From assembly GCA_030576275.1 (NCBI GenBank), contig JALIBN010000026.1:21440-85439 (forward strand): a stretch of DNA of 64,000 nucleotides, given 5' to 3'. Position 1 is the stretch's first letter; every line of letters starts with the position of its first letter. The notes beneath the pieces were generated by a model, which was not told where the DNA came from, made no database searches, and saw nothing but the letters and a program-made list of their open reading frames with translations. The position numbers and the translations under genes are program-made. This document shows, piece after piece, positions 9,640 through 19,223 of the stretch. Source of the stretch: Pseudomonadota bacterium (lineage in GTDB: Bacteria; Pseudomonadota; Gammaproteobacteria; Nitrosococcales; Methylophagaceae).

Positions 9640-10650
9640 ATGCGTTTATTTATGAAACTAGTTTTAAGTCTTATTGTAGTCTTGGTGATTGCCTCAGCGA
9701 TTACTTGGGATCAATACCAAAAATTTATAACTATGCCATTAAAAATTCCTGAGCAGGGTTATGTATACACCGTAACTAGTGGTAGTAATTTACAACAAAT
9801 AAGTCGTGACTTACACGATGCCAAACTTACCAGTCTACCTGCAGAATATTTGCACATTTATGGTCGTCTTACCAACAAAGCCCACTTAATTAAGGCTGGT
9901 GAATACCGTATCGAACCTCAAACAACGTTGCCTCAATTACTTGATCTGTTGATTGCTGGTGAGGTTATTCAATATGCTTTCACCATAGTCGAGGGCATTA
10001 CGGCACAACAGTTAATTAATATGGTTGCTACTGATGAACGTTTTAATAAAACGTTAACTGATACTTCGTTACCGGCAGTGATGGCGGCTTTAGAACTGCC
10101 ATCCAATCATGGGGAGGGTGAGTTTGCTCCAGAAACTTATCATTTCACATCTGGCACCTCAGATAGGCAAATATTAAGTAGGGCGCATAGTCTAATGACA
10201 AGTACCCTTGAAGAGGCGTGGAAAAATAAAGCTGAAAATTTACCTTATAAGACACCTTATGAAGCGTTAATTATGGCTTCTATTATCGAAAAAGAAACCG
10301 GCATTGCTGAAGAAAGAGCACAAATTGCAGGCGTTTTTGTTAGGCGCTTAAAAATGGGGATGCGACTGCAGACAGATCCCACGGTAATTTACGGCTTAGG
10401 TGCCAACTTTGATGGTAATATACGCCGCAAAGATTTAACAACCGACACCATTTACAATACGTATACTCGAAATGGTCTACCGCCAACACCTATTGCATTG
10501 CCTAGCAAGGAATCAATAGAAGCAGCATTGCATCCAAAAACGGGTGAAAGTTTATTTTTTGTTGCTACTGGACATGAAGGCCGACATATCTTTTCCGCCA
10601 ACTTAGCAGACCATAATAAGGCTGTTAGACAATATCAGTTGAAACAATAA
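9640..10650 (+). CDS. mltG: Endolytic peptidoglycan transglycosylase MltG
   Basis: MltG (YceG) is a membrane-anchored lytic transglycosylase that cuts nascent glycan strands and sets their length. A single N-terminal helix (KLVLSLIVVLVIASAITW) is followed by a LysM-like region and the YceG domain with the catalytic glutamate in ASIIEKETGI and the block LQTDPTVIYGLG. I moved the start from the tracked 9613 to the ATG at 9640, one base after the pabC stop, because the extra nine residues only overlap pabC and are not conserved. The stop overlaps the tmk start. Confidence 0.94.
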   Translation: MRLFMKLVLSLIVVLVIASAITWDQYQKFITMPLKIPEQGYVYTVTSGSNLQQISRDLHDAKLTSLPAEYLHIYGRLTNKAHLIKAGEYRIEPQTTLPQLLDLLIAGEVIQYAFTIVEGITAQQLINMVATDERFNKTLTDTSLPAVMAALELPSNHGEGEFAPETYHFTSGTSDRQILSRAHSLMTSTLEEAWKNKAENLPYKTPYEALIMASIIEKETGIAEERAQIAGVFVRRLKMGMRLQTDPTVIYGLGANFDGNIRRKDLTTDTIYNTYTRNGLPPTPIALPSKESIEAALHPKTGESLFFVATGHEGRHIFSANLADHNKAVRQYQLKQ

Positions 10651-11276
10651 TGACAGGTAAGTTTATCAGCATTGAAGGCATTGAAGGTGCAGGTAAGTCA
10701 ACGCAATTAGCCTTCATTCAACGTTACCTAACCGAGCAAGGTAAACAACTTGTAGTGACTCGTGAACCTGGTGGCACTGAGTTAGGCGAACAAATTCGGA
10801 CACTATTATTGACGCCAACCACCTCGGGAATGGCCAGTGATACCGAGTTGCTGTTAATGTTTGCTGCTCGCGCTGAACATGTTGAACAAATCATTAAGCC
10901 AGCACTTAAACGCGGTGATTGGGTGTTATCCGATCGTTTTGTCGACGCCACATTCGCTTATCAGGGCGGCGGCAGGGGAATTGATCTTCAACGCATATCA
11001 ACCTTATCTGATTGGACATTAAAAGGTCTAAAAACGGACGTGACATTCTTATTTGATTTGCCTGTAGAAATTGGGCAACAACGTGTACTAAGTCGAAATC
11101 AAGGTATTGATCGTTTTGAACAGGAAAAAGTAGATTTCTTCCAACGGATTAGAGAACGTTATTTGAAACGAGCCCAGCAAGAACCTAATCGAATAAAAGT
11201 GATTGATGCCAGTAAATCTATCGTCGAGATTGAATTACAGCTCACTGTACTATTAGACAAATTGCAGACTAATTAA
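10650..11276 (+). CDS. tmk: dTMP kinase
   Basis: Thymidylate kinase phosphorylates dTMP to dTDP. The P-loop is GIEGAGKST (residues 9-17), the nucleoside-binding motif is LSDRFVDATFAYQGGGRG, and the early TREPGGTELGEQIR block is typical. Length 208 residues (E. coli 213). The ATG overlaps the mltG stop by one base and holB starts one base after its own stop, so mltG-tmk-holB is a tight operon. Confidence 0.97.
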   Translation: MTGKFISIEGIEGAGKSTQLAFIQRYLTEQGKQLVVTREPGGTELGEQIRTLLLTPTTSGMASDTELLLMFAARAEHVEQIIKPALKRGDWVLSDRFVDATFAYQGGGRGIDLQRISTLSDWTLKGLKTDVTFLFDLPVEIGQQRVLSRNQGIDRFEQEKVDFFQRIRERYLKRAQQEPNRIKVIDASKSIVEIELQLTVLLDKLQTN

Positions 11277-11277
11277 C

Positions 11278-12255
11278 ATGTTAACGGTACTTTATCCTTG
11301 GCAGACTAGCTTGTGGCAGCAACTCTGCCAACAACTACAGACCAATCGTTTACCGCATGCCCTACTAGTTTCCGGTGTTAAAGGACTCGCAAAAAATAGT
11401 TTCGCCCAGCATATAGTGGCAAGTGTATTGTGTCTTAATCGCTGTGACGATCAATCTTCTTGTGGTCATTGCCATAGTTGCAAGTTACTTAACGCAGGCA
11501 GTCATCCCGATCATATTGAAATAAGACCTGAAGAAATAGGCAAGCAAATAAAGATCGATCAGATTAGAAACTTGCGAGACAAACAACAACTGACGCCAAG
11601 TGTGTCGAAATGGAAAACAATTATTATCTCACCGGCAGATAATCTGAATGTCAGCTCAAGTAATAGCTTACTCAAATTATTAGAAGAACCTCAGCATAAT
11701 ACGGTTTTGATCTTGATAACTAGCCGTCCTCAAAAGCTACCGATAACCGTTAAAAGTCGCTGTCAAAATTATCATTTAGCGAGCCCTCCGTCTGAGCAAG
11801 CATCCGATTGGTTAGAAAAATATGCTGAAAATAAGGTCGATACTGAAACATTGGCAAAGTTACTACAGCTTGCTAAGGGAGCCCCCCTTGCTGTCGTCGA
11901 CATGTTGAATTGCAACATGGCAGAGCAATATCTACAAGTGGAAGAAGATTTTAAATCAATCTTACAAAATTCGGCAAATCCGATAGCGTTAACGGCAACG
12001 TGGTTAAAGTACGATTTAGTAATGGTTCTGAATCAGCTACAGTATATGATTAGAGACCATATGATAAAATCATTTGAAAATTTGCCGAAAATCCCAGCAG
12101 GCCAAGCTAAAATTAGTTTGTACTGGCAAATATCTGATTGCATAGTGGGGGTAATAAAGCTAGTATCGTCTCAAACTAACATTAACAACACTCTGTTAAT
12201 AGAAGATTTTATCGTATCTGTTATGCGTATCGTGAACAGCAAAACGACTAACTAA
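11278..12255 (+). CDS. holB: DNA polymerase III delta' subunit
   Basis: Delta' is the rigid stator of the clamp-loader complex that places the sliding clamp on DNA. It starts with PWQTSLWQQL and RLPHALLVSG; the P-loop position is degenerate (GVKGLAKNS), as expected because delta' does not hydrolyse ATP. Four cysteines (CLNRC...CGHCHSC) form the zinc module, and LLKLLEEPQHNTVLILIT and KSRCQ (an SRC-like motif) follow. Length 325 residues. The tmk-holB-pilZ-tatD order is conserved in pseudomonads and relatives. Confidence 0.95.
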   Translation: MLTVLYPWQTSLWQQLCQQLQTNRLPHALLVSGVKGLAKNSFAQHIVASVLCLNRCDDQSSCGHCHSCKLLNAGSHPDHIEIRPEEIGKQIKIDQIRNLRDKQQLTPSVSKWKTIIISPADNLNVSSSNSLLKLLEEPQHNTVLILITSRPQKLPITVKSRCQNYHLASPPSEQASDWLEKYAENKVDTETLAKLLQLAKGAPLAVVDMLNCNMAEQYLQVEEDFKSILQNSANPIALTATWLKYDLVMVLNQLQYMIRDHMIKSFENLPKIPAGQAKISLYWQISDCIVGVIKLVSSQTNINNTLLIEDFIVSVMRIVNSKTTN

Positions 12256-12273
12256 TAAAAATAGGTCAAGATT

Positions 12274-12624
12274 ATGGCAATGGCTCCTAGTAAAGGCATT
12301 CTGGCATTAAAAATAACGGATCAAAACATGCTCTATCACGCCTTTATGCCTTTTCTAAAAAATGGTGGCTTATTTATCCCCACTAACAAAGTGTATAACT
12401 TAGGTGAAGAGGTTTTTATCGTCCTTAATTTAATGACTGAACCCGATAAAATTCCCGTCGCTGGTACTATTGCATGGATCACTCCTAAAGGCGCACAAGG
12501 TAATCAAGCGGCAGGGATTGGCGTGCATTTTAGTGATTTAGATGGCTCAGGACTAATTTTGAGAGGTAAAATCGAAAATTATCTGGTTGATAAAAAGGCT
12601 GACAAAGCCACTCATACGATGTAA
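12274..12624 (+). CDS. pilZ: PilZ-domain protein (type IV pilus PilZ)
   Basis: A 116-residue single PilZ-domain protein placed between holB and tatD exactly as pilZ is in Pseudomonas. Residues such as FLKNGGLFIPTNKVYNLGEEVFI and GIGVHFSDLDG are typical of this orthologue. This branch lacks the RxxxR c-di-GMP-binding motif at the N-terminus and in known cases acts in type IV pilus assembly through FimX and PilB rather than by binding c-di-GMP. Whether it serves the pilus cluster at 45-58 kb or another pilus elsewhere is unknown. Its 3' end is 16 bases before tatD. Confidence 0.88.
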   Translation: MAMAPSKGILALKITDQNMLYHAFMPFLKNGGLFIPTNKVYNLGEEVFIVLNLMTEPDKIPVAGTIAWITPKGAQGNQAAGIGVHFSDLDGSGLILRGKIENYLVDKKADKATHTM

Positions 12625-12640
12625 TAAAAGAAGCTCACTG

Positions 12641-13411
12641 ATGTTTATAGATTCACACTGCCATCTTAATTTGTTGGCACAAGAAGAGGGCGGGCTAGAT
12701 GCCGTCATAGCTCAAGCTCGCGATGCTCAAATCGAACATATACTGTGCATTTCTATTGATAAAGATAGTTGCCAGCAAGTACTTGATATTGCAGATAAGT
12801 ACCCAAATATCACCGCAAGTGTAGGAATTCATCCCAATGTAGACAAAGATGAAAACTTCACTGTTGAAGAACTTGTTACACTTGCCCGGCATGATAAGGT
12901 TATTGCCATCGGTGAAACGGGTTTAGATTATTTTCGAAGTGAAGGTGACTTAGAATGGCAACGCGATCGCTTTCGGGTACATATAGAAGCGGCAAAACAA
13001 CTCAAAAAACCCTTGATTATTCATACTCGCGAAGCACGTGAAGACACCATGACCATCTTAGAACAAGAAGATGCTCAACACGCAGGCGGTATTATTCATT
13101 GTTTTACAGAAAATTGGGAAACAGCGCAACGAGCCTTAGATATAGGTTTTTATATTTCGCTGTCAGGTATCGTGACCTTTAAAAGTGCCCGTGAACTACA
13201 AGAAGTCGCTAAAAAATTACCGCTGGATAGGATTTTAATTGAAACGGATGCGCCTTATCTTGCGCCTATGCCGCATCGGGGGAAAACCAATAAACCCGCC
13301 TATGTGGTACATGTAGCAGAATTTGTGGCTCGACTCCGTGGTGATACCGTTGAAAATATAGCTAAACAAACCACGGCTAATTTCAATCGCTTATTTCCAA
13401 GCGCCGCTTAA
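12641..13411 (+). CDS. TatD family metal-dependent hydrolase (YcfH-like)
   Basis: A 256-residue TatD-family TIM-barrel metallohydrolase, probably a DNase or other phosphoesterase. Metal ligands are visible in FIDSHCHLN (HxH), GETGLDY (Glu), IIHTREA (His), IIHCFT (His) and ETDAPYLAP (Asp). I chose the ATG at 12641, with the conserved MFIDSHCH start, over the tracked 12587, which overlaps pilZ with unrelated sequence. By location after holB-pilZ this is the YcfH-type paralogue. Confidence 0.93.
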   Translation: MFIDSHCHLNLLAQEEGGLDAVIAQARDAQIEHILCISIDKDSCQQVLDIADKYPNITASVGIHPNVDKDENFTVEELVTLARHDKVIAIGETGLDYFRSEGDLEWQRDRFRVHIEAAKQLKKPLIIHTREAREDTMTILEQEDAQHAGGIIHCFTENWETAQRALDIGFYISLSGIVTFKSARELQEVAKKLPLDRILIETDAPYLAPMPHRGKTNKPAYVVHVAEFVARLRGDTVENIAKQTTANFNRLFPSAA

Positions 13412-13419
13412 GTCTTAAG

Positions 13420-14049
13420 ATGAAACAAAGGCAACCAATAAGTTGGGCTATTTTACTTTGGTGTTGTTTTTGCCTGATCAGTTGTTCGGATAGTCTACCA
13501 AGCCTTAGGCCCTTAGCTACTAATGCGGTTATTCTAGCATTTGGAGATAGTTTGACTTTTGGTATCGGTGCAAATAGTCAAACTGAAAGCTATCCTGCAG
13601 TATTACAGCAACTTATTGGGCGTACAGTGATTAATGCAGGTATTCCTGGTGAAATAAGTCAACAAGGCTTATTGCGATTACCAATGATACTTGAACAAAC
13701 TAAGCCAGATTTGGTTGTGTTGTGCCACGGTGGCAATGACCTGATTCGACAATTGGGTAATGAACAGCTTAAAGATAACCTTGAGAAGATGATCCGTTTG
13801 ATACAAAAATCTGGTGCCGAAGTATTGCTTATAGCCGTACCGCGATTTAGTATTACTTTAGCCTTACCAGATTTATATACAGAACTCGCCACGGCGTATC
13901 AACTTCCGATTGAATTAACTATTCTTCCTGAACTCGAACGGACTTCAGCTATGAAGTCGGATACTATTCATCCTAATTCTATGGGCTATAAAGTGCTTGC
14001 AGAACGAATCCATAAACTTATTTTTAGTGCGGGAGGCATTATAAAATAA
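13420..14049 (+). CDS. GDSL/SGNH esterase lipoprotein (TesA-like)
   Basis: A 209-residue SGNH hydrolase. It has a lipoprotein signal (LLWCCFCLISC, lipobox LISC with lipidated Cys about residue 22), then the blocks AFGDSLTFGIG (block I Ser), GGNDLIR (block III Asn) and DTIHPNSMGY (block V Asp and His). This places it with TesA/arylesterase-type lysophospholipases or thioesterases, here anchored in the envelope instead of free in the periplasm. The substrate cannot be told. It follows tatD by 8 bases and precedes a small PilZ gene by one base. Confidence 0.85.
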   Translation: MKQRQPISWAILLWCCFCLISCSDSLPSLRPLATNAVILAFGDSLTFGIGANSQTESYPAVLQQLIGRTVINAGIPGEISQQGLLRLPMILEQTKPDLVVLCHGGNDLIRQLGNEQLKDNLEKMIRLIQKSGAEVLLIAVPRFSITLALPDLYTELATAYQLPIELTILPELERTSAMKSDTIHPNSMGYKVLAERIHKLIFSAGGIIK

Positions 14050-14050
14050 T

Positions 14051-14320
14051 ATGACTACTATTAATAATCGTCGTGAACAGCGATTAAAACACTTAGCAAA
14101 AGTTAGGATTTTTGCGTCTCCCAATATTGAAAAGATTTTAGACATGAGAGACTTTTCTGGCAGTGGTTTATTTTTGCTGTGTGCTGATACTAACCACTTT
14201 CATTTAGGTGATGATGTGCAAGTTCAAACGCTAGAAATTGACGATGCTCCCATAGTGCCATCTAAAATTAGACGAATTGAACAGCATGTTGGTTTTGCTA
14301 TTGAGTTTATACTAGATTGA
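14051..14320 (+). CDS. Small PilZ-domain protein with c-di-GMP motifs
   Basis: An 89-residue stand-alone PilZ domain. It begins with RREQRLKHLAK, matching the RxxxR c-di-GMP motif, and continues with MRDFSGSGLFLL, matching DxSxxG. So it probably binds c-di-GMP, unlike the pilZ gene 1.8 kb upstream. It starts two bases after the esterase stop, so the two are coupled. Possible role: a c-di-GMP adaptor; the target is unknown. The window's c-di-GMP enzymes and MshEN ATPase are about 29 kb away. Confidence 0.75.
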   Translation: MTTINNRREQRLKHLAKVRIFASPNIEKILDMRDFSGSGLFLLCADTNHFHLGDDVQVQTLEIDDAPIVPSKIRRIEQHVGFAIEFILD

Positions 14321-14400
14321 TTTCGTTCATATTTGACCATATGTAGTCATTCAGCTCAACGAAGAAACTTATTTTTTATCAGGGTATGTACTTCACTTAA

Positions 14401-14988
14401 TTAAAAACCAGTAAATTGTTGCTGAATATCAGGTTTTTTATCTGCGGGAAGCTTAATAGTAACCTGCACCCTGTCAGTGAATTGCTGATCAATAATTTCG
14501 CCGTGACATTTACTAAGTTGATATTCCAATGTTTGTAGTTGGGAATATTCAATATCAAGTTGCAATCGTGCCATTTCAACCCATGGGTTTAATGTTGCTC
14601 CATCAATAGCTAGCTTAGCAGTTGTTCCGTAAGCGCGTGTTAAACCACCTGTACCTAGCTTTACCCCTCCGAAGTAGCGAATAACACCGACAACTGCATT
14701 AATTATGGATTTGCCTTCTAGCGGCGCTAGGATGGGCCGTCCGGCGGTACCAGATGGTTCACCAGCATCGTGACAACGTTCATTGATAAAACCATCGGCT
14801 TGTCTAATTCTCCAGGCAAAAGCAAGATGATTGGCGTGAGGATGCTGCGCCGCTAATTTTTGTAAATGCCGTATAGCTTCAGCTGCGTTGATAGAAGGCA
14901 ATATCATGCCAATAAAACGTGATTTTTTAATCTCATATTCTACCGTTATTGGCTGAATAACAATGTATTGTGTAGTTGAATTTGTCAT
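14401..14988 (-). CDS. yigZ: YigZ/IMPACT family protein
   Basis: A 195-residue protein of the UPF0029/IMPACT family. Visible marks are KKSRFIGMI near the start, HLAFAWRI, the core ERCHDAGEPSGTAGRPIL and GVIRYFGGVKLGTGGLTRAYG, and a C-terminal DUF1949-like domain. The eukaryotic relative regulates Gcn2; in bacteria the role is unclear, with suggestions of RNA or ribosome binding. It is transcribed divergently from mutS (243-base gap) and converges on the small PilZ gene. Confidence 0.9.
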   Translation of the reverse strand: MTNSTTQYIVIQPITVEYEIKKSRFIGMILPSINAAEAIRHLQKLAAQHPHANHLAFAWRIRQADGFINERCHDAGEPSGTAGRPILAPLEGKSIINAVVGVIRYFGGVKLGTGGLTRAYGTTAKLAIDGATLNPWVEMARLQLDIEYSQLQTLEYQLSKCHGEIIDQQFTDRVQVTIKLPADKKPDIQQQFTGF

Positions 14989-15231
14989 AGTGTGTTGAGC
15001 ATTATAGCAATCGATGTCTTAGTAATATATTTCATAGCGCATGATTACTTTAGTCAGAGCTACTCAGAATAAGAATTCTCTGTGTTATTTGAGGGCTTGA
15101 CTGGCATGAACACTGTTCAGATATGTGAACTTAATTTGTGAAATGTTATGATATCAAATATTTTTTATAATATTAAGAAATGCGTATATCTATTATTAGT
15201 GCGCTTTTGAGGCGATATAAAGGTAGTAATA

Positions 15232-17850
15232 ATGGAGTTAACAGCTATAAAACACACACCAATGATGATGCAGTATTTACGCATCAAAGCTGAAAATCCA
15301 GGGCATCTGTTATTTTATAGGATGGGTGATTTTTATGAGATGTTTTATGATGATGCCCATAAGGCCGCCGAATTATTAGATATTACCTTAACAGCTCGCG
15401 GGAATAGTAATGGTGAGCCTATCTCGATGGCTGGTATTCCTTACCATGCCGCTGACGCCTATTTATCTAGATTGATTAATCTTGGCGTTTCGGTCGCTAT
15501 TTGTGAGCAAATTGGTGATCCGGCTACCAGTAAAGGCCCCGTCGATAGACAAGTTGTGCGTATATTAACACCAGGCACCTTGACTGAAGAAGCCTTACTC
15601 GATAGCCGTAATGAAAATTTATTAGTAGCAATCTCCGAACATAAAGGACGCTATGGTTTAGCTACAGCGGAGTTAAGTAGCGGGCGATTTACTGTCAGTG
15701 AATTGAACTCACTGTCTGAGCTTAAAGCTGAATTAGCGCGTTTACAAGCGGCTGAAATTCTACTAGATGAGTCCTTAGCTCAAGCCTTGTCGACATTTGA
15801 CAAACAAATTCGTCGTCTACCACCGTGGCATTTTGAGTCAGAAACTGCTCGACGTCGTTTATGTGAACATTTTAAAATTCAAGACTTAAAAGGCTTTGGC
15901 TGTGACGAGCTGCCATTAGCCATCACCGCAGCAGGCTGTTTGCTCAATTATGCGCAACAAACTCATCGTACGGCATTGCCGCATATTCGTGGTCTAAAAC
16001 TTGAAAGAACCAGCGATAGTATTCGATTGGATCCACAATCACGACGTAATCTGGAATTGGAAACCAATCTCTCTGGTGGTCGCGAGCACACCTTATTAGC
16101 TATCCTAGATAAAACGGTAACGCCGATGGGTGCAAGATTATTACGCCGTTGGTTATTAAGACCCTTACGCGACCATGAAGTTTTAAAGCAACGTCAGCAA
16201 GCGATTCAACAATTTCTTGATCTGCAATCGACAGATGTATTGCAAGACATGCTAAGCAAATTGGGCGATATTGAGCGCATAGTGGCTCGTATTGGTTTGA
16301 AGTCAGCAAGACCTCGTGATTTTATGCATCTGCGAAATACCTTATTTTCCTTACCAGATTTACATCAAGTTTTAGCGGATTCAACATCAAAACGACTAAT
16401 CCAGCTTGATCGTGAATTAGGAACGTTCCCCGAAGTACTCAGTTTATTGCAATCGGCATTAATCGATGAACCGCCGGTATTAATTCGTGATGGTGGAGTG
16501 ATTGCAGAGGGCTATAATACCGAGTTGGATCACTTACGTACTATTCGAGATCGAGCGAGCCAGTTCTTAAGTGACCTAGAGCAACGTGAACGCCAGCGTA
16601 CCGGTGTTTCGACCTTAAAAGTAGGTTACAACCGTGTACACGGTTATTTCATTGAAATCAGTCGTTCTCACCATATTGATGTGCCGACCGAATATGTACG
16701 CAGACAGACGTTGAAAAATGCCGAGCGGTATATCACGCCTGAATTAAAAGGTTTCGAAGATCAAGTTCTGAGTGCCAATGAACGTGCTTTAGCGTTAGAA
16801 AAAGCATTATATGAAGCGTTATTTGACAAACTCTCACCTGATTTGGCCGCCTTAGAAGTTTCGGCACATGCCTTGGCAGAACTCGATGTATTGGCCAACT
16901 TGGCTGAGCGAGCCGAGTCATTAAATTATGTGGCTCCTGAATTTGCCAAGCAGACTGTTATAAAGATAGTGCAGGGACGTCATCCCGTTGTGGAAGGTGT
17001 CACTGAGCAGACTTTTTGCCCGAATGACCTGGATTTTAGCCATCAACAAAGATTGTTATTGATCACTGGTCCGAATATGGGGGGTAAATCTACCTATATG
17101 CGACAAGCGGCATTAATCGTGTTGATGGCACACATGGGAAGTTTTGTACCGGCTACAAAAGCTGTTATCGGTCCTGTGGATCAGATTTTTACCCGAATAG
17201 GTGCCTCTGATGATTTAGCGTCAGGTCGTTCAACCTTTATGGTTGAAATGAGTGAAGCGGCCAATATTTTGAATAACGGCACTGAACATAGTCTGGTGTT
17301 GATGGATGAAATAGGGCGGGGTACTAGCACCTTTGATGGTTTGTCGTTAGCATGGGCGTGTGCTGAAAAACTAGTCCGTGACCTCGGATCATATACCTTA
17401 TTTGCAACCCATTATTTTGAATTGACTGAAATCCCTCTATTGCACGAAAAAGCCATTAATGTTCATTTAGACGCGATTGAGCATGGCGATGAAATAGTAT
17501 TTATGCATCAATTAAAAAAGGGTGCCGCCAGTAAGAGTTATGGTCTGCAAGTTGCTAAGTTAGCGGGTGTACCAAGTGATGTAATCAAGGCGGCTAAAGA
17601 TAAGTTACAGCAGCTCGAAATATTACAACAACTGGAAATAAAAACGAATAAGACCACTGACGAGCAACAACAAACCGATTTAATTAGTCAGCCTATAGCG
17701 GCTCCATCGATGATAGCAGAGCATTTAGCGGCTCCATCGATGATAGCAGAGCATTTAGCGGGAATAAATCCTGATGAACTCACGCCGAAACAAGCACATG
17801 AAATCATTTATCAATTAGTTAAATTATTAGCACAAAAAAATCTTAGTTAA
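15232..17850 (+). CDS. mutS: DNA mismatch repair protein MutS
   Basis: MutS recognises mismatches and starts MutL-dependent repair. The mismatch-wedge Phe-x-Glu is in MGDFYEMF (about residues 35-42), the Walker A is GPNMGGKST (about 613-621), Walker B is [12 protein letters not shown], and ATHYFELT is the family's switch region. At 872 residues it is slightly long (E. coli 853); the excess lies in the C-terminal linker, where a 30-bp tandem duplication repeats [10 protein letters not shown]. The C-terminal HTH/tetramer region ([16 protein letters not shown]) is intact. ATG 15232 follows a weak aaggtag site. Confidence 0.97.
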   Translation: MELTAIKHTPMMMQYLRIKAENPGHLLFYRMGDFYEMFYDDAHKAAELLDITLTARGNSNGEPISMAGIPYHAADAYLSRLINLGVSVAICEQIGDPATSKGPVDRQVVRILTPGTLTEEALLDSRNENLLVAISEHKGRYGLATAELSSGRFTVSELNSLSELKAELARLQAAEILLDESLAQALSTFDKQIRRLPPWHFESETARRRLCEHFKIQDLKGFGCDELPLAITAAGCLLNYAQQTHRTALPHIRGLKLERTSDSIRLDPQSRRNLELETNLSGGREHTLLAILDKTVTPMGARLLRRWLLRPLRDHEVLKQRQQAIQQFLDLQSTDVLQDMLSKLGDIERIVARIGLKSARPRDFMHLRNTLFSLPDLHQVLADSTSKRLIQLDRELGTFPEVLSLLQSALIDEPPVLIRDGGVIAEGYNTELDHLRTIRDRASQFLSDLEQRERQRTGVSTLKVGYNRVHGYFIEISRSHHIDVPTEYVRRQTLKNAERYITPELKGFEDQVLSANERALALEKALYEALFDKLSPDLAALEVSAHALAELDVLANLAERAESLNYVAPEFAKQTVIKIVQGRHPVVEGVTEQTFCPNDLDFSHQQRLLLITGPNMGGKSTYMRQAALIVLMAHMGSFVPATKAVIGPVDQIFTRIGASDDLASGRSTFMVEMSEAANILNNGTEHSLVLMDEIGRGTSTFDGLSLAWACAEKLVRDLGSYTLFATHYFELTEIPLLHEKAINVHLDAIEHGDEIVFMHQLKKGAASKSYGLQVAKLAGVPSDVIKAAKDKLQQLEILQQLEIKTNKTTDEQQQTDLISQPIAAPSMIAEHLAAPSMIAEHLAGINPDELTPKQAHEIIYQLVKLLAQKNLS
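17701..17760 (+). repeat. 2 x 30-bp tandem duplication inside mutS
   Basis: gctccatcgatgatagcaga... of 30 bp occurs twice without any mismatch at 17701-17730 and 17731-17760, in frame, duplicating ten residues ([10 protein letters not shown]). Perfect identity suggests a recent slippage event. Confidence 0.95.
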
Positions 17851-18150
17851 TTTGGATGGGGTTTGTGAATAAGGAACTAATATCTGGTCTATATACTCTT
17901 AAAATAGTTCATTGATAAATTAGCGCTTAAGAAGAGGTTTTATTGTTAGTGGCTCAGACTTAATAGACAGCTTTCGTTCCGATAGTGTCGCCCGATTCTG
18001 ATTTCAGAGGTACTAATCACAACGGGTAGCTAACTGTCGAAGAATTTTTAGATGTAATGTATTATGCCCACCATATAAGTCCGTCTTCGGTGCATAAGTT
18101 AATGAATATACTTAGCTCATAGTTATTAAACATAATAATAGGTAAAAAGA
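17851..18150. other. Non-coding gap between mutS and htpX
   Basis: About 300 bases with no open frame of note and no RNA gene or clear terminator that I could recognise. The htpX promoter should lie here. Confidence 0.6.
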
Positions 18151-19038
18151 ATGAAACGAATAATGTTATTTATTTTGACCAATATCGCCATTATGGTGGT
18201 GTTGAGCATTACTTTGAGATTGTTGGGCGTTGACAGTATATTAGCTGAAAATGGCTCAGACCTTAATATTCAAGCATTGGTTATACTTTCCGGTGTCATC
18301 GGTTTCGGTGGTTCCTTTATTTCATTACTTATTTCAAAATGGATGGCTAAACGTATGACTGGTGCGGTAGTCATTACTAATCCATCGAACAATATTGAAA
18401 AATGGTTACTGAGCACGGTTGAAAAACAGGCAAAAATTGTCGGCATAAAAATGCCAGAAGTTGCAATTTTCCCTTCACCCCAAATGAATGCTTTTGCAAC
18501 TGGTGCCACTAAAAACAAGGCGCTAATGGCGGTGTCCCAGGGGTTATTAGATACAATGACGCAAGGGGAAATTGAAGCAGTAGTCGGGCACGAAATGAGT
18601 CATATTGCCAATGGCGATATGGTGACCTTAGCGCTTATTCAGGGTGTTGTTAATACCTTTGTAGTCTTTTTATCGCGCGTCGTTGGACACGTAGTTGACC
18701 GCGTGATTTTAAAAAACAATCAAGGCCACGGCATAGGCTATTTTGTTACTGTAATCGTGAGTCAGATTGTTTTATCCATACTCGCATCGACTATTGTGAT
18801 GTATTTTTCAAGAAAACGTGAATTTATTGCAGACACCGGTGGCGCTGATTTGGCTGGGCATCAAAATATGATAAATGCACTCAAACGCCTTGGGCAGGTA
18901 GAGCCAGCAGCATTGCCAGAGCAAATGGCCGCTTTTGGCATTAATGACAAAAGTGCAATTATGGCTTTATTTTCATCGCATCCACCTATAGAGGCAAGAA
19001 TAGAGGCTTTAGAAAAGCGAGCTGTGAATCGTTCATAA
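18151..19038 (+). CDS. htpX: Protease HtpX (membrane M48 metallopeptidase)
   Basis: HtpX is an inner-membrane zinc protease that helps remove misfolded membrane proteins with FtsH. Two hydrophobic N-terminal segments (about 4-24 and 38-60) are followed by the zinc motif [11 protein letters not shown] (HExxH about residue 147), a third and fourth hydrophobic stretch, and the third ligand region [15 protein letters not shown]. The C-terminal [13 protein letters not shown] is typical. Length 295 residues (E. coli 293). It is monocistronic by context; in E. coli the gene is Cpx-regulated, but I saw no recognisable CpxR box. Confidence 0.96.
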   Translation: MKRIMLFILTNIAIMVVLSITLRLLGVDSILAENGSDLNIQALVILSGVIGFGGSFISLLISKWMAKRMTGAVVITNPSNNIEKWLLSTVEKQAKIVGIKMPEVAIFPSPQMNAFATGATKNKALMAVSQGLLDTMTQGEIEAVVGHEMSHIANGDMVTLALIQGVVNTFVVFLSRVVGHVVDRVILKNNQGHGIGYFVTVIVSQIVLSILASTIVMYFSRKREFIADTGGADLAGHQNMINALKRLGQVEPAALPEQMAAFGINDKSAIMALFSSHPPIEARIEALEKRAVNRS

Positions 19039-19081
19039 GCTGGGGCCTTATATTTATCAAACTGAGCTGCAGACCTTTCAT

Positions 19082-19128
19082 TCGCCAGCTAACATTATTG
19101 CTTCACTAGCAAATAAGTTAGCTGGCGA
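19082..19128. terminator. Inverted repeat between htpX and the ectoine operon
   Basis: tcgccagctaac (19082-19093) and gttagctggcga (19117-19128) are perfect 12-bp arms around a 23-base loop, between two convergent genes. No strong U-tract is present on either side, so it is a probable bidirectional, possibly Rho-assisted, terminator. Confidence 0.5.
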
Positions 19129-19223
19129 GATAAATTACATCCGATTTAAGTACTTAGTTTTCTCAACCACTATTGACAAGCAACATTAGAAATTATCGAT
19201 TTTGAAGCCTGCATGAATGCTAT

